Program-made: the position numbers and the translations under genes
From: Actinomyces sp. B33
Lineage (GTDB): Bacteria; Actinomycetota; Actinomycetes; Actinomycetales; Actinomycetaceae
NCBI RefSeq assembly: GCF_028437565.1
Contig: NZ_JAMRYR010000002.1
Span: forward strand, 372,001 to 436,000
Direction: 5' to 3'
DNA: 64,000 nt
Notes under the pieces: generated by a model
Told to the model about the DNA's origin: nothing
What the model saw: the letters and a program-made list of their open reading frames with translations, nothing else
The model's database searches: none
In this document: in pieces, positions 26,854 through 35,681 of the stretch
How the letters are laid out: each line of letters starts with the position of its first letter
Position numbering within the stretch: position 1 is the stretch's first letter

Positions 26854-27948
26854 TCAGGCGCGCCTGACGACGACGATCTCGGCGAGTTCGGCGAGGACGG
26901 CGCGCGCGGCCTCGTCGAGGCGGGAGGAGTCGAGGGCTCGTCGCCCCCGGTCGACCAGTGCGTCGATGAGCCCTTCGTGGGCGGCCCGCGCCCGCTGGTC
27001 GATGACGGAGCGGGCCTCCTCCAGGCGCACGTCGTCGAGATCCGCCCGTCCCAGGGCGGAGGCGAGGGCCTCCCTCTCGGCTCGGGTGGCTTCGGCCCAG
27101 GCGATGGCCAGGAGCGCCGTCCGCTTGCCCTCGCGAATGTCTCCGCCGGCGGGCTTGCCGGTGAGGTCCGGGTCGCCGAAGACGCCGAGGTCGTCGTCGC
27201 GCATCTGGAAGGCGAGTCCCCAGGGGGTGAGGATGGATTCGAGGTCGCCCAGGAGCGCGTCGTCGGCTCCGGCCGCGATGGCGCCCAGGAGCGTCGGGTG
27301 GACGATCGAGTAGCGCGCCGACTTGTGGAGGTTGACCTCGTCGGCGGTGGTCGTGCTGATCGCCTCGTCGTCGGAGGGGTCGAGGGGGAGTTGCTCGGCG
27401 CGCAGGTCGAGGTACTGCCCGTAGGCCACCTCGGCGTGCATCCGCGAGTAGGCCAGGAGCAGCCGCGAGGCAGCGGCGGGGGCCAGGTCGGCGCAGGAGC
27501 GGGCGACGGCCCTTTCGGCGGCGGAGAAGAGGAGGTCTCCGACGAGGAGGGCGGCGCTGGAGCCGAACTCCCGGTCGTCGCCGGTCCATCCCCGATCGGA
27601 GTGGATTCTCGCGAGGGCGACGTGGGGGGTGGGCAGGGAGCGGCGGGTGGGGGAGTGGTCGATGAGGTCGTCGTGGACGAGGGCGCTCGCCTGGTAGAGC
27701 TCGAGGGCGGCGCTGAGCGGGCCCACGGGGAAGCGGTCGATCGGCGCGCCTGAGACGAGGGAGCGCCCGAGGTGGGCCAGGAGGCCCCGGAATCTCTTCC
27801 CCCCGGCGGCGGCGGTGCGGGCGGCGGAGAAGATCTCGGTGGGGGAGCACGGGTCGGCGAATGAGGAGATCGTCTCGTCGAGGGCGTCGGCGGTGGCGAG
27901 ATCGACGGCGGGGCGGAGGGCTGCGAAGCCCTGGGCGAGTGGGGTCAT
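26854..27948 (-). CDS. Polyprenyl (geranylgeranyl-type) diphosphate synthase
   Basis: This 364-residue trans-prenyltransferase adds isopentenyl diphosphate units to an allylic primer. The two aspartate-rich motifs are present: VHDDLIDHSPTRR (FARM) and MRDDDLGVFGD (SARM), with GGKRFRG near the N-terminus and KPAGGDIREGKRT after the SARM. Product length cannot be settled, though bulky residues before the FARM suggest a medium chain. Minus-strand TACTGT (27955-27960) lies six bases from the ATG, suggesting a leaderless mRNA. Dxr and IspG elsewhere in the window supply its substrates. Convergent with the Rv2175c-like gene. Confidence 0.9.
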   Translation of the reverse strand: MTPLAQGFAALRPAVDLATADALDETISSFADPCSPTEIFSAARTAAAGGKRFRGLLAHLGRSLVSGAPIDRFPVGPLSAALELYQASALVHDDLIDHSPTRRSLPTPHVALARIHSDRGWTGDDREFGSSAALLVGDLLFSAAERAVARSCADLAPAAASRLLLAYSRMHAEVAYGQYLDLRAEQLPLDPSDDEAISTTTADEVNLHKSARYSIVHPTLLGAIAAGADDALLGDLESILTPWGLAFQMRDDDLGVFGDPDLTGKPAGGDIREGKRTALLAIAWAEATRAEREALASALGRADLDDVRLEEARSVIDQRARAAHEGLIDALVDRGRRALDSSRLDEAARAVLAELAEIVVVRRA

Positions 27949-28083
27949 GGCCACACAGTAGTGGAGTCGGGGGAGCGCCGTTTTTGACGAGCCGAACGGG
28001 CGCGGGCGATTATAATGTGAGGAACTATGTCGACGGCCGTTTCCGTTTCGACTCTGATCCTGCCCGCTGAGAAAGGGATACGT
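27949..28083. promoter_or_regulatory. Divergent promoters, prenyl synthase / sigA
   Basis: On the plus strand a perfect TATAAT (28011-28016) is the best -10 in the window, with TTGACG (27984-27989) upstream; the spacer is 21 bases, or 18 if GATTAT (28008-28013) is the true -10. This drives sigA. On the minus strand TACTGT (27955-27960) serves the prenyl synthase. The sigA ribosome site is AGAAAGGGA (about 28070-28078). Confidence 0.7.
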
Positions 28084-29679
28084 GTGAGTGCATCTCGCGC
28101 TGCGAGTACGACCACCCGCAAGAAGAAGGCCGATGAGGCAGTGACTGGCGTCCAGGAGGCGACGGCCGTCCCCGCTGAGCAGGGCTCTGAGACGGCGATG
28201 AAAGCCCCGTCGCGCAAGACTGCGGCGAAGAAGGCCGCCGGGGACGAGAAGCCGGCCCCCGCGAAGAAGACCGCCGCCCGCAAGACGACCGCGAAGAAGA
28301 AGGCCGCCGAGAACGGCGGAGCGGACGAGGCCGCGGCTCCCGCGAAGAAGGCCAAGGCCCCGTCGCGCAAGACTGCGGCGAAGAAGGCCGCCGGGGACGA
28401 GAAGCCGGCCCCCGCGAAGAAGACCGCCGCCCGCAAGACGACCGCGAAGAAGAAGGCCCCCGCCGCGGCCGCCGAGGAGATCGACTCCCCCGAATCCCAT
28501 GACGACGACCCGGTGTCGATCGACGACGTCGACGTCGACGATGCCGACCTGGAGGCCGTCGACGAGGAGGAGGACTCCGACGTCGAGGCCGATGAGTCGG
28601 CCGACGCCGAGGACGTCGAGGACGACGATGCCTCCGACGACTCCAAGGCCGACGAGGGCGCCGCGCTGCGCGAGCGCACCTCCGAGGGGATTCGCGTCAA
28701 GGGCGGCTTCGTCGTCTCCGACTCCGATGAGACCGACGAACCCGTCCAGCAGGTGACTGTCGCCGGGGCGACCGCCGACCCGGTCAAGGACTACCTCAAG
28801 CAGATCGGCAAGGTCTCCCTCCTCAACGCCGAGCAGGAAGTGGATCTGGCCCGCAGGATCGAGGCCGGCCTGTACGCCGAGTACAAGCTGAAGAACGAGG
28901 CCGATTCGATGACCTCGAAGGAGCGCCGCGAGCTCCACTTCCTCTCGCAGGACGGCCAGCAGGCCAAGAACCACCTCCTCGAGGCCAATCTGCGGCTCGT
29001 CGTCTCCCTGGCCAAGCGCTACACGGGGCGCGGCATGCAGTTCCTCGATCTCATCCAGGAGGGCAACCTCGGCCTGATCCGTGCCGTCGAGAAGTTCGAC
29101 TACACGAAGGGCTACAAGTTCTCGACGTACGCGACCTGGTGGATCCGCCAGGCCATCACCCGGGCGATGGCCGACCAGGCGCGGACGATCCGCATCCCCG
29201 TCCACATGGTCGAGGTCATCAACAAGCTCGCCCGTGTCCAGCGCCAGATGCTCCAGGACCTCGGGCGCGAGCCCACCCCCGAGGAGCTCGCCAAGGAGCT
29301 CGACATGACCGCCGAGAAGGTCGTCGAGGTCCAGAAATACGGTCGGGAGCCGATCTCGCTGCACACGCCCCTGGGCGAGGACGGCGACTCCGAGTTCGGC
29401 GACCTCATCGAGGACTCCGAGGCCATCGTCCCCGCTGACGCCGTGTCCTTCACCCTCCTGCAGGAACAGCTCCATCACGTCCTCGACACCCTGTCCGAGC
29501 GCGAGGCGGGCGTCGTCTCGATGCGCTTCGGGCTGGGCGACGGGCAGCCGAAGACCCTCGACGAGATCGGCAAGGTCTACGGCGTCACCCGTGAGAGGAT
29601 CCGTCAGATCGAGTCCAAGACGATGTCGAAGCTGCGCCACCCGTCGCGCTCCCAGGTCCTGCGCGACTACCTCGACTGA
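28084..29679 (+). CDS. sigA: Primary RNA polymerase sigma factor SigA/RpoD
   Basis: This 531-residue sigma factor directs housekeeping transcription. The first 150 residues are lysine/alanine-rich and contain two identical copies of a 34-residue block (DNA 28204-28305 and 28357-28458), then an acidic stretch. Regions 1.2 to 4.2 follow: [60 protein letters not shown] (2.3-2.4), and [10 protein letters not shown] with the region 4.2 helix [13 protein letters not shown]. The GTG at 28084 is preferred over an in-frame ATG at 28027 because AGAAAGGGA lies just before it. It stands alone with a strong TATAAT promoter. Confidence 0.95.
   Translation: MSASRAASTTTRKKKADEAVTGVQEATAVPAEQGSETAMKAPSRKTAAKKAAGDEKPAPAKKTAARKTTAKKKAAENGGADEAAAPAKKAKAPSRKTAAKKAAGDEKPAPAKKTAARKTTAKKKAPAAAAEEIDSPESHDDDPVSIDDVDVDDADLEAVDEEEDSDVEADESADAEDVEDDDASDDSKADEGAALRERTSEGIRVKGGFVVSDSDETDEPVQQVTVAGATADPVKDYLKQIGKVSLLNAEQEVDLARRIEAGLYAEYKLKNEADSMTSKERRELHFLSQDGQQAKNHLLEANLRLVVSLAKRYTGRGMQFLDLIQEGNLGLIRAVEKFDYTKGYKFSTYATWWIRQAITRAMADQARTIRIPVHMVEVINKLARVQRQMLQDLGREPTPEELAKELDMTAEKVVEVQKYGREPISLHTPLGEDGDSEFGDLIEDSEAIVPADAVSFTLLQEQLHHVLDTLSEREAGVVSMRFGLGDGQPKTLDEIGKVYGVTRERIRQIESKTMSKLRHPSRSQVLRDYLD
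28204..28458. repeat. 102-bp perfect direct repeat within sigA
   Basis: Bases 28204-28305 recur exactly at 28357-28458, offset by 153 bases, encoding a repeated 34-residue Lys/Ala-rich block. The 51-base spacer between the copies encodes related AK-rich sequence. The identity at third codon positions implies a recent duplication or gene conversion. Confidence 0.92.
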
Positions 29680-29805
29680 GCCCCCGCGCGCGGCGAGGAC
29701 GCGCGGAACACCGCCGTGCGCGGCGTGAGGGACATCATGGTCACGATCCGGTAACCGGGGTGCGCCGCCTCGTCGGGCGGGCGCCTCCGGGGCGATGATT
29801 CCCCC

Positions 29806-30132
29806 ATGTTCGCAGGCGTCGCAGTCATGGTCCTCACGCTCCTCCTCACCCTGGGCGCGGCCGTCGGCGTCCTCGTCGGACTCGCCCTCGTGCGCCGACC
29901 GGCCCAGGTGTGGCAGTCGCACCTGCGCGAGCAGGGCAGGGACTTCCAGTCCCTGCCCGAACCCTCCGCCGTCGGCCCGACCCCCGTGCGCCTGACTGAC
30001 CTCATGGAGGAATCGGCGACCGGGGCCTCCGCGTATTTCGACCCCGACCGCCTCCCCGGGATCAGCCGCATCGAGCACGTCACCGACCGGATCGAGGCGT
30101 TCCAGGCCTCGCGCGGATCCCGTCGCCCCTAA
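29806..30132 (+). CDS. Small membrane protein, unknown function
   Basis: This 108-residue protein has one N-terminal transmembrane helix (about residues 4-28) and a soluble tail with no recognised motif (LREQGRDFQSLPEPSAVG; YFDPDRLPGISRIEHV). It looks like a real gene because GATGAT (29794-29799) stands six bases before the ATG, the pattern of the leaderless genes here, and codon use matches its neighbours. It precedes ftsY by 51 bases. It was not recognised. Confidence 0.6.
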   Translation: MFAGVAVMVLTLLLTLGAAVGVLVGLALVRRPAQVWQSHLREQGRDFQSLPEPSAVGPTPVRLTDLMEESATGASAYFDPDRLPGISRIEHVTDRIEAFQASRGSRRP

Positions 30133-30183
30133 GGAGCGCCCGCCCGGTGGAAGCCCGGGCCCGCGATGGGGGATGATAGGCCC

Positions 30184-31368
30184 ATGGATTTCCTCATCGA
30201 CCTCGTCTCCCAACCGATGGGCGCCGTCGTCGCCCTGACGGCCCTCGTCGTCGTCGGAGCCGGCGCCGTCACCGCCGCCGTGCGCCGATCCTCCCGATCC
30301 GACGACCAGCCCATCGCCGCCTCCCCGGTCGACGGCGCGTCGGGGGAAGCGGACGAACCCCCCTCGGTGGAGGAGGATCTCGACGCGCAGGAGCCGCGGC
30401 GCGCAGACGACCCGCCCGTCGCGATCGAGGCCCCCGAACCGGTCCCGTCCCGGATGCGGCGCCTGCGCGCCCGTCTGGCCGGCTCCGGCGCACTCGGCCA
30501 GGCGGTTCTGCGCGTCCTCACCCGTTCCAACCTGGGGGCCGCCGACTGGGAGGAGATCGAGGACACCCTCCTCATGGCGGATCTTGGCCTGGAGGCGACG
30601 GACTCCCTCATGGAGTCCCTGCGCACCCGCATCGCCGTCGAGGGCGCGGCCGATTCCGACCGCGTCAGGGGGATCCTCGTCGAGGAGCTCCTCGCCCTCA
30701 TCGGCGAGGACGCGGACCGCGGCCTCGACCTCGCCCGTCACGGCGCCGATGGGCAACTGCCCGCCACCGTCCTCATGGTCGGCGTCAACGGCACCGGGAA
30801 GACGACGACCGTCGGCAAACTCGCCCGCGTCCTCGTCTCCGACGGGCGCAGCGTCCTGCTCGGCGCCGCCGACACCTTCCGCGCGGCCGCCGCCGACCAG
30901 CTCGCCACATGGGGCCGACGCGTCGGAGTCGACGTCGTCCGATCCGACCGCGAGGGCGCCGACCCCGCCTCCGTCGCCTACGACGCGGTGCGCGCCGGCG
31001 CCGAAAGGGGCGTCGACGTCGTCCTCGTCGACACCGCCGGGCGCCTCCAGACGAAGTCGACGCTCATGGACGAGCTCGGCAAGGTCAAGCGCGTCATGGA
31101 CAAGCAGGCTCCCGTCAACGAGGTCCTCCTCGTCCTCGACGCGACGACGGGGCAGAACGGCCTCAAGCAGGCCGAGGTCTTCGCCCAGGCGGTCGGCGTC
31201 ACCGGCATCGTCCTGACCAAGCTCGACGGATCGGCGAAGGGCGGCATCGTCGTCTCCGTCCAGCGGGCCCTCGGCGTGCCCGTCAAGTTCGTCGGACTGG
31301 GGGAGGGGCCCGACGACCTCGCGCCCTTCGACCCGCGCGCCTTCGCCGAGGCCATCGTCGGCCCCTGA
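30184..31368 (+). CDS. ftsY: Signal recognition particle receptor FtsY
   Basis: This 394-residue SRP receptor GTPase docks ribosome-nascent chain complexes at the membrane. An N-terminal transmembrane helix (about residues 10-32) is followed by an acidic A domain (35-85), then the NG domain: G1 GVNGTGKTTTVGKLA, the G2/DTFRAAA segment, G3 DTAGRLQTK, G4 TKLDGSAKGG, ending GPDDLAPFDP. Start ATG is six bases after GATGAT (30172-30177), with no ribosome site, so probably leaderless. Its partner ffh follows after 82 bases under its own promoter. Confidence 0.95.
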   Translation: MDFLIDLVSQPMGAVVALTALVVVGAGAVTAAVRRSSRSDDQPIAASPVDGASGEADEPPSVEEDLDAQEPRRADDPPVAIEAPEPVPSRMRRLRARLAGSGALGQAVLRVLTRSNLGAADWEEIEDTLLMADLGLEATDSLMESLRTRIAVEGAADSDRVRGILVEELLALIGEDADRGLDLARHGADGQLPATVLMVGVNGTGKTTTVGKLARVLVSDGRSVLLGAADTFRAAAADQLATWGRRVGVDVVRSDREGADPASVAYDAVRAGAERGVDVVLVDTAGRLQTKSTLMDELGKVKRVMDKQAPVNEVLLVLDATTGQNGLKQAEVFAQAVGVTGIVLTKLDGSAKGGIVVSVQRALGVPVKFVGLGEGPDDLAPFDPRAFAEAIVGP

Positions 31369-31391
31369 GAGGGGACGGCGCTCGCGTGCGC

Positions 31392-31425
31392 TACCCTCGT
31401 CCTCAGTCCACGCGCCCCAGGCGCG
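31392..31425 (+). promoter_or_regulatory. ffh promoter and leader hairpin
   Basis: TACCCT (31392-31397) is a likely -10 for ffh. A perfect six-bp hairpin follows at 31411-31425 (CGCGCC, loop CCA, GGCGCG), which could be part of the leader or the ftsY terminator. Confidence 0.45.
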
Positions 31426-31450
31426 GTCCCACAGGCATCGGAGACCCCCA

Positions 31451-33037
31451 GTGTTCGGCAATCTTTCCGACCGTTTGACCCAGTCCTTCCGCGACCTGCG
31501 TTCGCGAGGCGTCCTCACCGAGTCCGACGTCGACCAGGCGATCTCGCAGATCCGACGGGCCCTCATCGACGCCGACGTCGCGCTGCCCGTCGTCCGGCAG
31601 TTCACCTCGGACGTGCGCGAGAAGGCCTACGGGGCCGCGCGCTCGAAGGCCCTCAACCCCGGTCAGCAGGTCGTGAGGATCGTCCACGACGAGCTCGTCG
31701 AGATGCTCGGCGGCCAAACCCGGGAGCTGGTCTTCGCCGATCGAGGACCCACCGTGTTCATGCTCGCCGGCCTCCAGGGCGCCGGCAAGACGACCCTCGC
31801 CGGCAAGCTCGGCAAGTGGCTGCGCGAGGAGGGCAAGACGGTCCTCCTCGTCGCCTCCGACCTCCAGCGCCCCAACGCCGTCCAGCAGCTCCAGGTCGTC
31901 GGCGAGCGCGCCGGCGTCAAGGTGTGGGCGCCCGAACCGGGCAACGGCGTCGGCGATCCCGTCGAGGTCGCCCGCAGCGGCGTCGACTTCGCGCGCCAAT
32001 CCGGCATCGACATCGTCGTCGTCGACACCGCCGGGCGACTCGGCGTCGACGAGGAGATGATGGCCCAGGCCGTCGCGATCCGCCAGGCCGTCGACCCGCA
32101 CGAGGTGATGTTCGTCCTCGACGCCATGGTCGGCCAGGACGCGGTCCAGACCGCCTCGGCCTTCCGCGACGGCGTCGGATTCACCGGTGTCGTCCTGTCG
32201 AAGCTCGACGGCGACGCCCGAGGCGGCGCCGCCCTGTCCGTGCGCGGCGTCACCGGGGCCCCGATCCTCTTCGCCTCCACCGGCGAGGGCCTCGACGACT
32301 TCGAGCGCTTCCACGCCGATCGCATGGCCGGGCGCATCCTCGACATGGGCGACGTCCTGACGCTCATCGAGCAGGCCGAGAAGCGCATGGACGCGGCCGA
32401 GGCGGAGAAGGTCGCCGCCAAGGCGATGGCCGGCCAGCTCACCCTCGAGGACTTCCTCTCCCAGCTTCAGCAGATCCGCAAGATGGGGTCGATGAAGAAG
32501 ATGCTCGGGATGATCCCAGGAGCCGCTCAACTGCGCGACCAGATCGACAACTTCGACGAGCGGGAGGTCGACCGGGCCGAGGCGATCATCCGATCGATGA
32601 CCCCCGCCGAGCGCCGGGACACCTCGCTCCTCAACGGCTCCCGCCGCCAGAGGATCGCCCGCGGGTCGGGCATGACGGTCGCCGACGTCAACGGCCTCGT
32701 CAAAAGGTTCGAGGCCGCCCGCGACATGATGGGGCAGATGGGCCAGGCCGGCGGGAGGATCCCCGGCATGGGGTCCCTGCCCGGATCCGGCGGGAAGGCC
32801 AAGCAGAAGGCCAACGCCCGCAAGGCCAAGGCCGCTCAGGCGAAGGTCAAGAAGGCCGCCCGCTCGGGCAACCCCGCCAAGCGCAAGCAGCAGGAGCTCG
32901 AAGCCCTCCTGCCCCAGGAGCACCGGTCCTCCTCCGCGGCCGGGTCGGCGTTCGGGGCCGCGCCCGATCCCTCCCCGCGCCCCACCGTCGACGACCTGCC
33001 CGACGACGTCAAGCGGCTCCTGGGCGGCATGAGGTGA
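31451..33037 (+). CDS. ffh: Signal recognition particle protein Ffh
   Basis: This 528-residue GTPase binds signal sequences and 4.5S RNA. N domain at residues 1-90; G domain with GLQGAGKTTLAGKLG, DTAGRLGVD, and SKLDGDARGGAAL; then the methionine-rich M domain with RIARGSGMTVADVN (RNA-binding helix-turn) and MMGQMGQ. The C-terminal tail is unusually long and basic, with KAKQKANARKAKAAQAKVKK, then a final RLLGG motif. GTG start with only weak GGAG upstream. Its stop overlaps the start of the amidohydrolase gene (GTGA). Confidence 0.95.
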   Translation: MFGNLSDRLTQSFRDLRSRGVLTESDVDQAISQIRRALIDADVALPVVRQFTSDVREKAYGAARSKALNPGQQVVRIVHDELVEMLGGQTRELVFADRGPTVFMLAGLQGAGKTTLAGKLGKWLREEGKTVLLVASDLQRPNAVQQLQVVGERAGVKVWAPEPGNGVGDPVEVARSGVDFARQSGIDIVVVDTAGRLGVDEEMMAQAVAIRQAVDPHEVMFVLDAMVGQDAVQTASAFRDGVGFTGVVLSKLDGDARGGAALSVRGVTGAPILFASTGEGLDDFERFHADRMAGRILDMGDVLTLIEQAEKRMDAAEAEKVAAKAMAGQLTLEDFLSQLQQIRKMGSMKKMLGMIPGAAQLRDQIDNFDEREVDRAEAIIRSMTPAERRDTSLLNGSRRQRIARGSGMTVADVNGLVKRFEAARDMMGQMGQAGGRIPGMGSLPGSGGKAKQKANARKAKAAQAKVKKAARSGNPAKRKQQELEALLPQEHRSSSAAGSAFGAAPDPSPRPTVDDLPDDVKRLLGGMR

Positions 33038-34131
33038 TCTTCGCCGGCCGGATGCTGTGGTCCCCGGAACCGGATGCCGACGCCGAGTGGACGAGCGGGT
33101 CCTGGCGGATCGGGGCGACGGGGATCCACCGGTGCGACAGCGACGCGCCCGCCGACCTCACGGGGTACGCGATCCCCGGGCTCGTCGACTCCCACTGTCA
33201 TCTCGGCATCGGACCCGAAGGCCCCGCGGGGCCCGACGCGCGGCGGGCTCACGCCGAGGCGACGGTCCGCTCGGGCGTCCTCGCCGTGCGGGACTGCGGC
33301 TCCCCGGTCGACTGCTCGGACCTCGAGGACCTGACAGTCGCCCCTCGGATCATCAGCGCGGGCAGGCACATCGCGCGTCCGCGCCGCTACATCCGCGACC
33401 TGCCGATCGAGGCCGAGAAGCCCGCGGACCTGCCCCGCCTCGTCGCCGAGCAGGCCGCCTCCCACCCGTGGATCAAGATCGTCGGCGATTGGATCGACCG
33501 GTCGAACGGGGCCGACTCGGATCTCGATCCGCTGTGGCCGCGCGAGGTGCTCATCGACGCCGTCGCCGCCGCTCACGACGCGGGCGCCCGCGTCGCCGTC
33601 CACTCCTTCGGGCGCCGCACCGTCGACGACCTCCTCTCCGCCGGGGTCGACGACATCGAGCACGCCACCGGCATGGACGAGGACCAGGCCGCGGAGGCCG
33701 CGGCCCGAGGCGTCCTCGTCACCCCGACCCTCCTCCAGGTCGAGCTCTTCTCGGACTTCGCCGACCAGGCGGGAGCGAAGTACCCGGTGTACGCGCGCAC
33801 GATGCGGGAGATGCACGCCCTGCGCCGGGAGCACTTCGCGATGCTCGTCGACTCGGGCGTCCGCCTCCTCATGGGGACCGACTCGGGCGGCTACCAGGAG
33901 CACGGGACGATCCTGCGGGAGATGAGACTGTGGCGCGAGCGCGGACTGCCCGCCGGGGACGTCCTCGACGCCGCGACGTGGAGGACGCGCCGCGAGCTCG
34001 GGCTCCCCGCGCTCCACGAGGGCGCGCCGGCGGACCTCGTCGTCCTCGCCGACGATCCCGCGGAGCGGCTCGACGCCCTCGCCGCCCCCACCGCGATCAT
34101 CGCGCGAGGGGCACCCCTCGCCTCCGCGTGA
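33034..34131 (+). CDS. Amidohydrolase family protein
   Basis: This 365-residue metal-dependent hydrolase has the metal ligands of the superfamily: DSHCHLG (HxH), Lys in WIKIVGDW, VHSFG (His), IEHATG (His) and GTDSGG (Asp). The C-terminal LVVLADDP and IARGAPL strands are typical of the small beta-sandwich. Substrate unknown; the family hydrolyses cyclic amides and related compounds such as imidazolonepropionate. From memory it sits next to ffh in mycobacteria too (Rv2915c), so it is an ancestral neighbour rather than an insertion. GTG start is coupled to ffh. Confidence 0.85.
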   Translation: MIFAGRMLWSPEPDADAEWTSGSWRIGATGIHRCDSDAPADLTGYAIPGLVDSHCHLGIGPEGPAGPDARRAHAEATVRSGVLAVRDCGSPVDCSDLEDLTVAPRIISAGRHIARPRRYIRDLPIEAEKPADLPRLVAEQAASHPWIKIVGDWIDRSNGADSDLDPLWPREVLIDAVAAAHDAGARVAVHSFGRRTVDDLLSAGVDDIEHATGMDEDQAAEAAARGVLVTPTLLQVELFSDFADQAGAKYPVYARTMREMHALRREHFAMLVDSGVRLLMGTDSGGYQEHGTILREMRLWRERGLPAGDVLDAATWRTRRELGLPALHEGAPADLVVLADDPAERLDALAAPTAIIARGAPLASA

Positions 34132-34331
34132 GCGATCCCACGCCCCCCGGACCCGCCGAGGGGCTCCGATGATTGGGGAAAACCGCCCCCGCATGGCAGA
34201 ATTCCCCTGTACTCGCCCGTCCGGGGACCCTCTCGCCCCATTCGGACGCGTCCCGGGATGATCGCCGACCCGTGTTCCCACCTCGTCGGCGAGAGCCCCA
34301 CATCAATCACGAAACAGGAGTGACCACACCA
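34132..34331 (+). promoter_or_regulatory. rpsP promoter and structured leader
   Basis: This 200-base gap precedes rpsP. TTGGGG (34173-34178) and CAGAAT (34197-34202) with an 18-base spacer form a plausible promoter. In the leader TCGCCGAC (34262-34269) pairs perfectly with GTCGGCGA (34285-34292), and GTCCG/CGGAC pair further upstream. AGGAG (34316-34320) is the ribosome site. A role in S16 autoregulation is speculative. Confidence 0.45.
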
Positions 34332-34805
34332 GTGGCAGTTCGCATCCGTCTCAAGCGCGTCGGCAAGATCCACGCCGCCGCATACCGTGTCGTCGTCGTC
34401 GACTCGCGCAAGAAGCGCGATGGTCGCGTCATCGAGGAGATCGGCGTCTACGACCCCCAGCCGAACCCGTCGACGATCCGCATCGACTCCGACCGCGCCC
34501 AGTACTGGCTCGGCGTCGGCGCCCAGCCCTCCGACCAGGTCCGCAACCTGCTCGTGCTGACCGGCGACATCGCCAAGTTCAACGGCAAGGCCGATGCCGT
34601 CTCGCGCGTCCTCGTCTCCGAGGCCGACAAGGCGGCCCAGGCCGCCGAGGCCGTCAAGGCCGCCGAGTCCGCCGCTGAGAAGTCGAAGGCCGCCGCCTCC
34701 GCGAAGAAGGCCGAGGAAGAAGCCGCGAAGAAGGCCGAGGAGGAGGCCGCCGCCTCCGCCGAGTCCGACGACGAGGCCTCCGAAGACGCCGGCGAGGACG
34801 CCTGA
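34332..34805 (+). CDS. rpsP: 30S ribosomal protein S16
   Basis: This 157-residue protein has the S16 core in residues 1-85 ([20 protein letters not shown], split here by sense, then [13 protein letters not shown] and [12 protein letters not shown]). A 70-residue alanine, lysine and glutamate-rich tail follows, as in other Actinobacteria, probably a charged helix. GTG start after AGGAG. First gene of the rpsP-khpA operon; a strong hairpin after khpA may separate it from rimM-trmD. Confidence 0.95.
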   Translation: MAVRIRLKRVGKIHAAAYRVVVVDSRKKRDGRVIEEIGVYDPQPNPSTIRIDSDRAQYWLGVGAQPSDQVRNLLVLTGDIAKFNGKADAVSRVLVSEADKAAQAAEAVKAAESAAEKSKAAASAKKAEEEAAKKAEEEAAASAESDDEASEDAGEDA

Positions 34806-34807
34806 GC

Positions 34808-35047
34808 ATGCTCGCCGACGCGTTGGAGCACCTCGTCAGCGGCATCGTCGACCATCCCGAGGACGTCCGCGTCTCGACCAGGTCGATGCGCCGTGGCCAA
34901 CTGCTCGAGGTCAGGGTCAATCCCGAGGACCTCGGTCGGGTCATCGGGCGCGGAGGGCGCACCGCCCGCGCGCTCCGCACCGTGATTGGTGCCCTGTCGA
35001 CGCGAGGCCCCGTCCGGGTCGACGTCGTCGATACCGATCGCGAGTGA
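34808..35047 (+). CDS. khpA: KH-domain RNA-binding protein KhpA
   Basis: This 79-residue single KH-domain protein has the GXXG loop in VIGRGGRTARALRTVIGAL. KhpA, often with KhpB, binds many transcripts and affects cell division and growth in Gram-positives. It begins two bases after the rpsP stop, the standard bacterial arrangement (rpsP-khpA-rimM-trmD). Confidence 0.92.
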   Translation: MLADALEHLVSGIVDHPEDVRVSTRSMRRGQLLEVRVNPEDLGRVIGRGGRTARALRTVIGALSTRGPVRVDVVDTDRE

Positions 35048-35069
35048 CGCGTCTTCGACACGCCGTCAT

Positions 35070-35103
35070 CAAGGGAGGGATCCGGTCCGCCGGGTCCCTC
35101 CCT
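35070..35103 (+). terminator. 15-bp hairpin between khpA and rimM
   Basis: AAGGGAGGGATCCGG (35070-35084) pairs with CCGGGTCCCTCCCTT (35089-35103) around a TCCG loop, with one T-G wobble. No T-tract follows, so it may terminate partially and lower rimM-trmD expression relative to rpsP. A GAAAGG site precedes rimM. Confidence 0.7.
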
Positions 35104-35156
35104 TCGGCCATCGCCAGTCCCTCCCACCCCATCCGCTCCCCATTGAAAGGCCCTCC

Positions 35157-35681
35157 ATGCAGCTCACGGCCGCAGTGATCGGACCCGCCCACGGCCTGCG
35201 CGGCGAAGTCGTCCTCGACGTCCGCTCCGACGACCCCTCCGTCCTTCGGCTCGGGGCACTCCTCGAGACCGACCTGCCCGGAACGCCGTCCCTCGAGATC
35301 GCCTCCTCGCGCGTGCACAAGGGCCGCATGCTCGTCCGCTTCGTCGGCGTCGAGACCCGCGAGGGAGCCGAAGCCCTGCGCGGGGCGGCGCTCCTCGTCG
35401 ACGAGCACCACGAGGAGGACGCCTGGTACCCGCATCAGCTCGAAGGGCTGGCGGTCGTCGCCCCGAGCGGGGAGGGGCTCGGTGTCGTCACCGGCCTCCA
35501 ACCGGGCGCGGCCCAGGACCTCCTCCTCGTCAGAGCCCCCTGCGGGGAGGACGTCATGGTCCCGTTCGTCCGGGCCCTCGTCCCCGAGGTCGATATCGAG
35601 GGCGGACGGATCGTCGTCGACGCGCCCCCCGGGCTCTTCGACGCCGCCGACGTCGACGCGGGGGATCGCGGGGCCCGCTGA
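35157..35681 (+). CDS. rimM: Ribosome maturation factor RimM
   Basis: This 174-residue protein aids 30S assembly and binds S19. The N-terminal RimM beta-barrel ([18 protein letters not shown]) is followed by the PRC-barrel domain ([30 protein letters not shown]). Start ATG follows GAAAGG. Its stop overlaps the trmD start by one base (TGATG). Confidence 0.94.
   Translation: MQLTAAVIGPAHGLRGEVVLDVRSDDPSVLRLGALLETDLPGTPSLEIASSRVHKGRMLVRFVGVETREGAEALRGAALLVDEHHEEDAWYPHQLEGLAVVAPSGEGLGVVTGLQPGAAQDLLLVRAPCGEDVMVPFVRALVPEVDIEGGRIVVDAPPGLFDAADVDAGDRGAR

Noticed and set aside
26854-31605. A 1583-residue open frame on the minus strand spanning sigA and ftsY.
   Set aside because: Only its 3' end (26854-27948) is the prenyl synthase. 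The rest is antisense to sigA and ftsY and is a GC-bias artefact of high-GC third positions.
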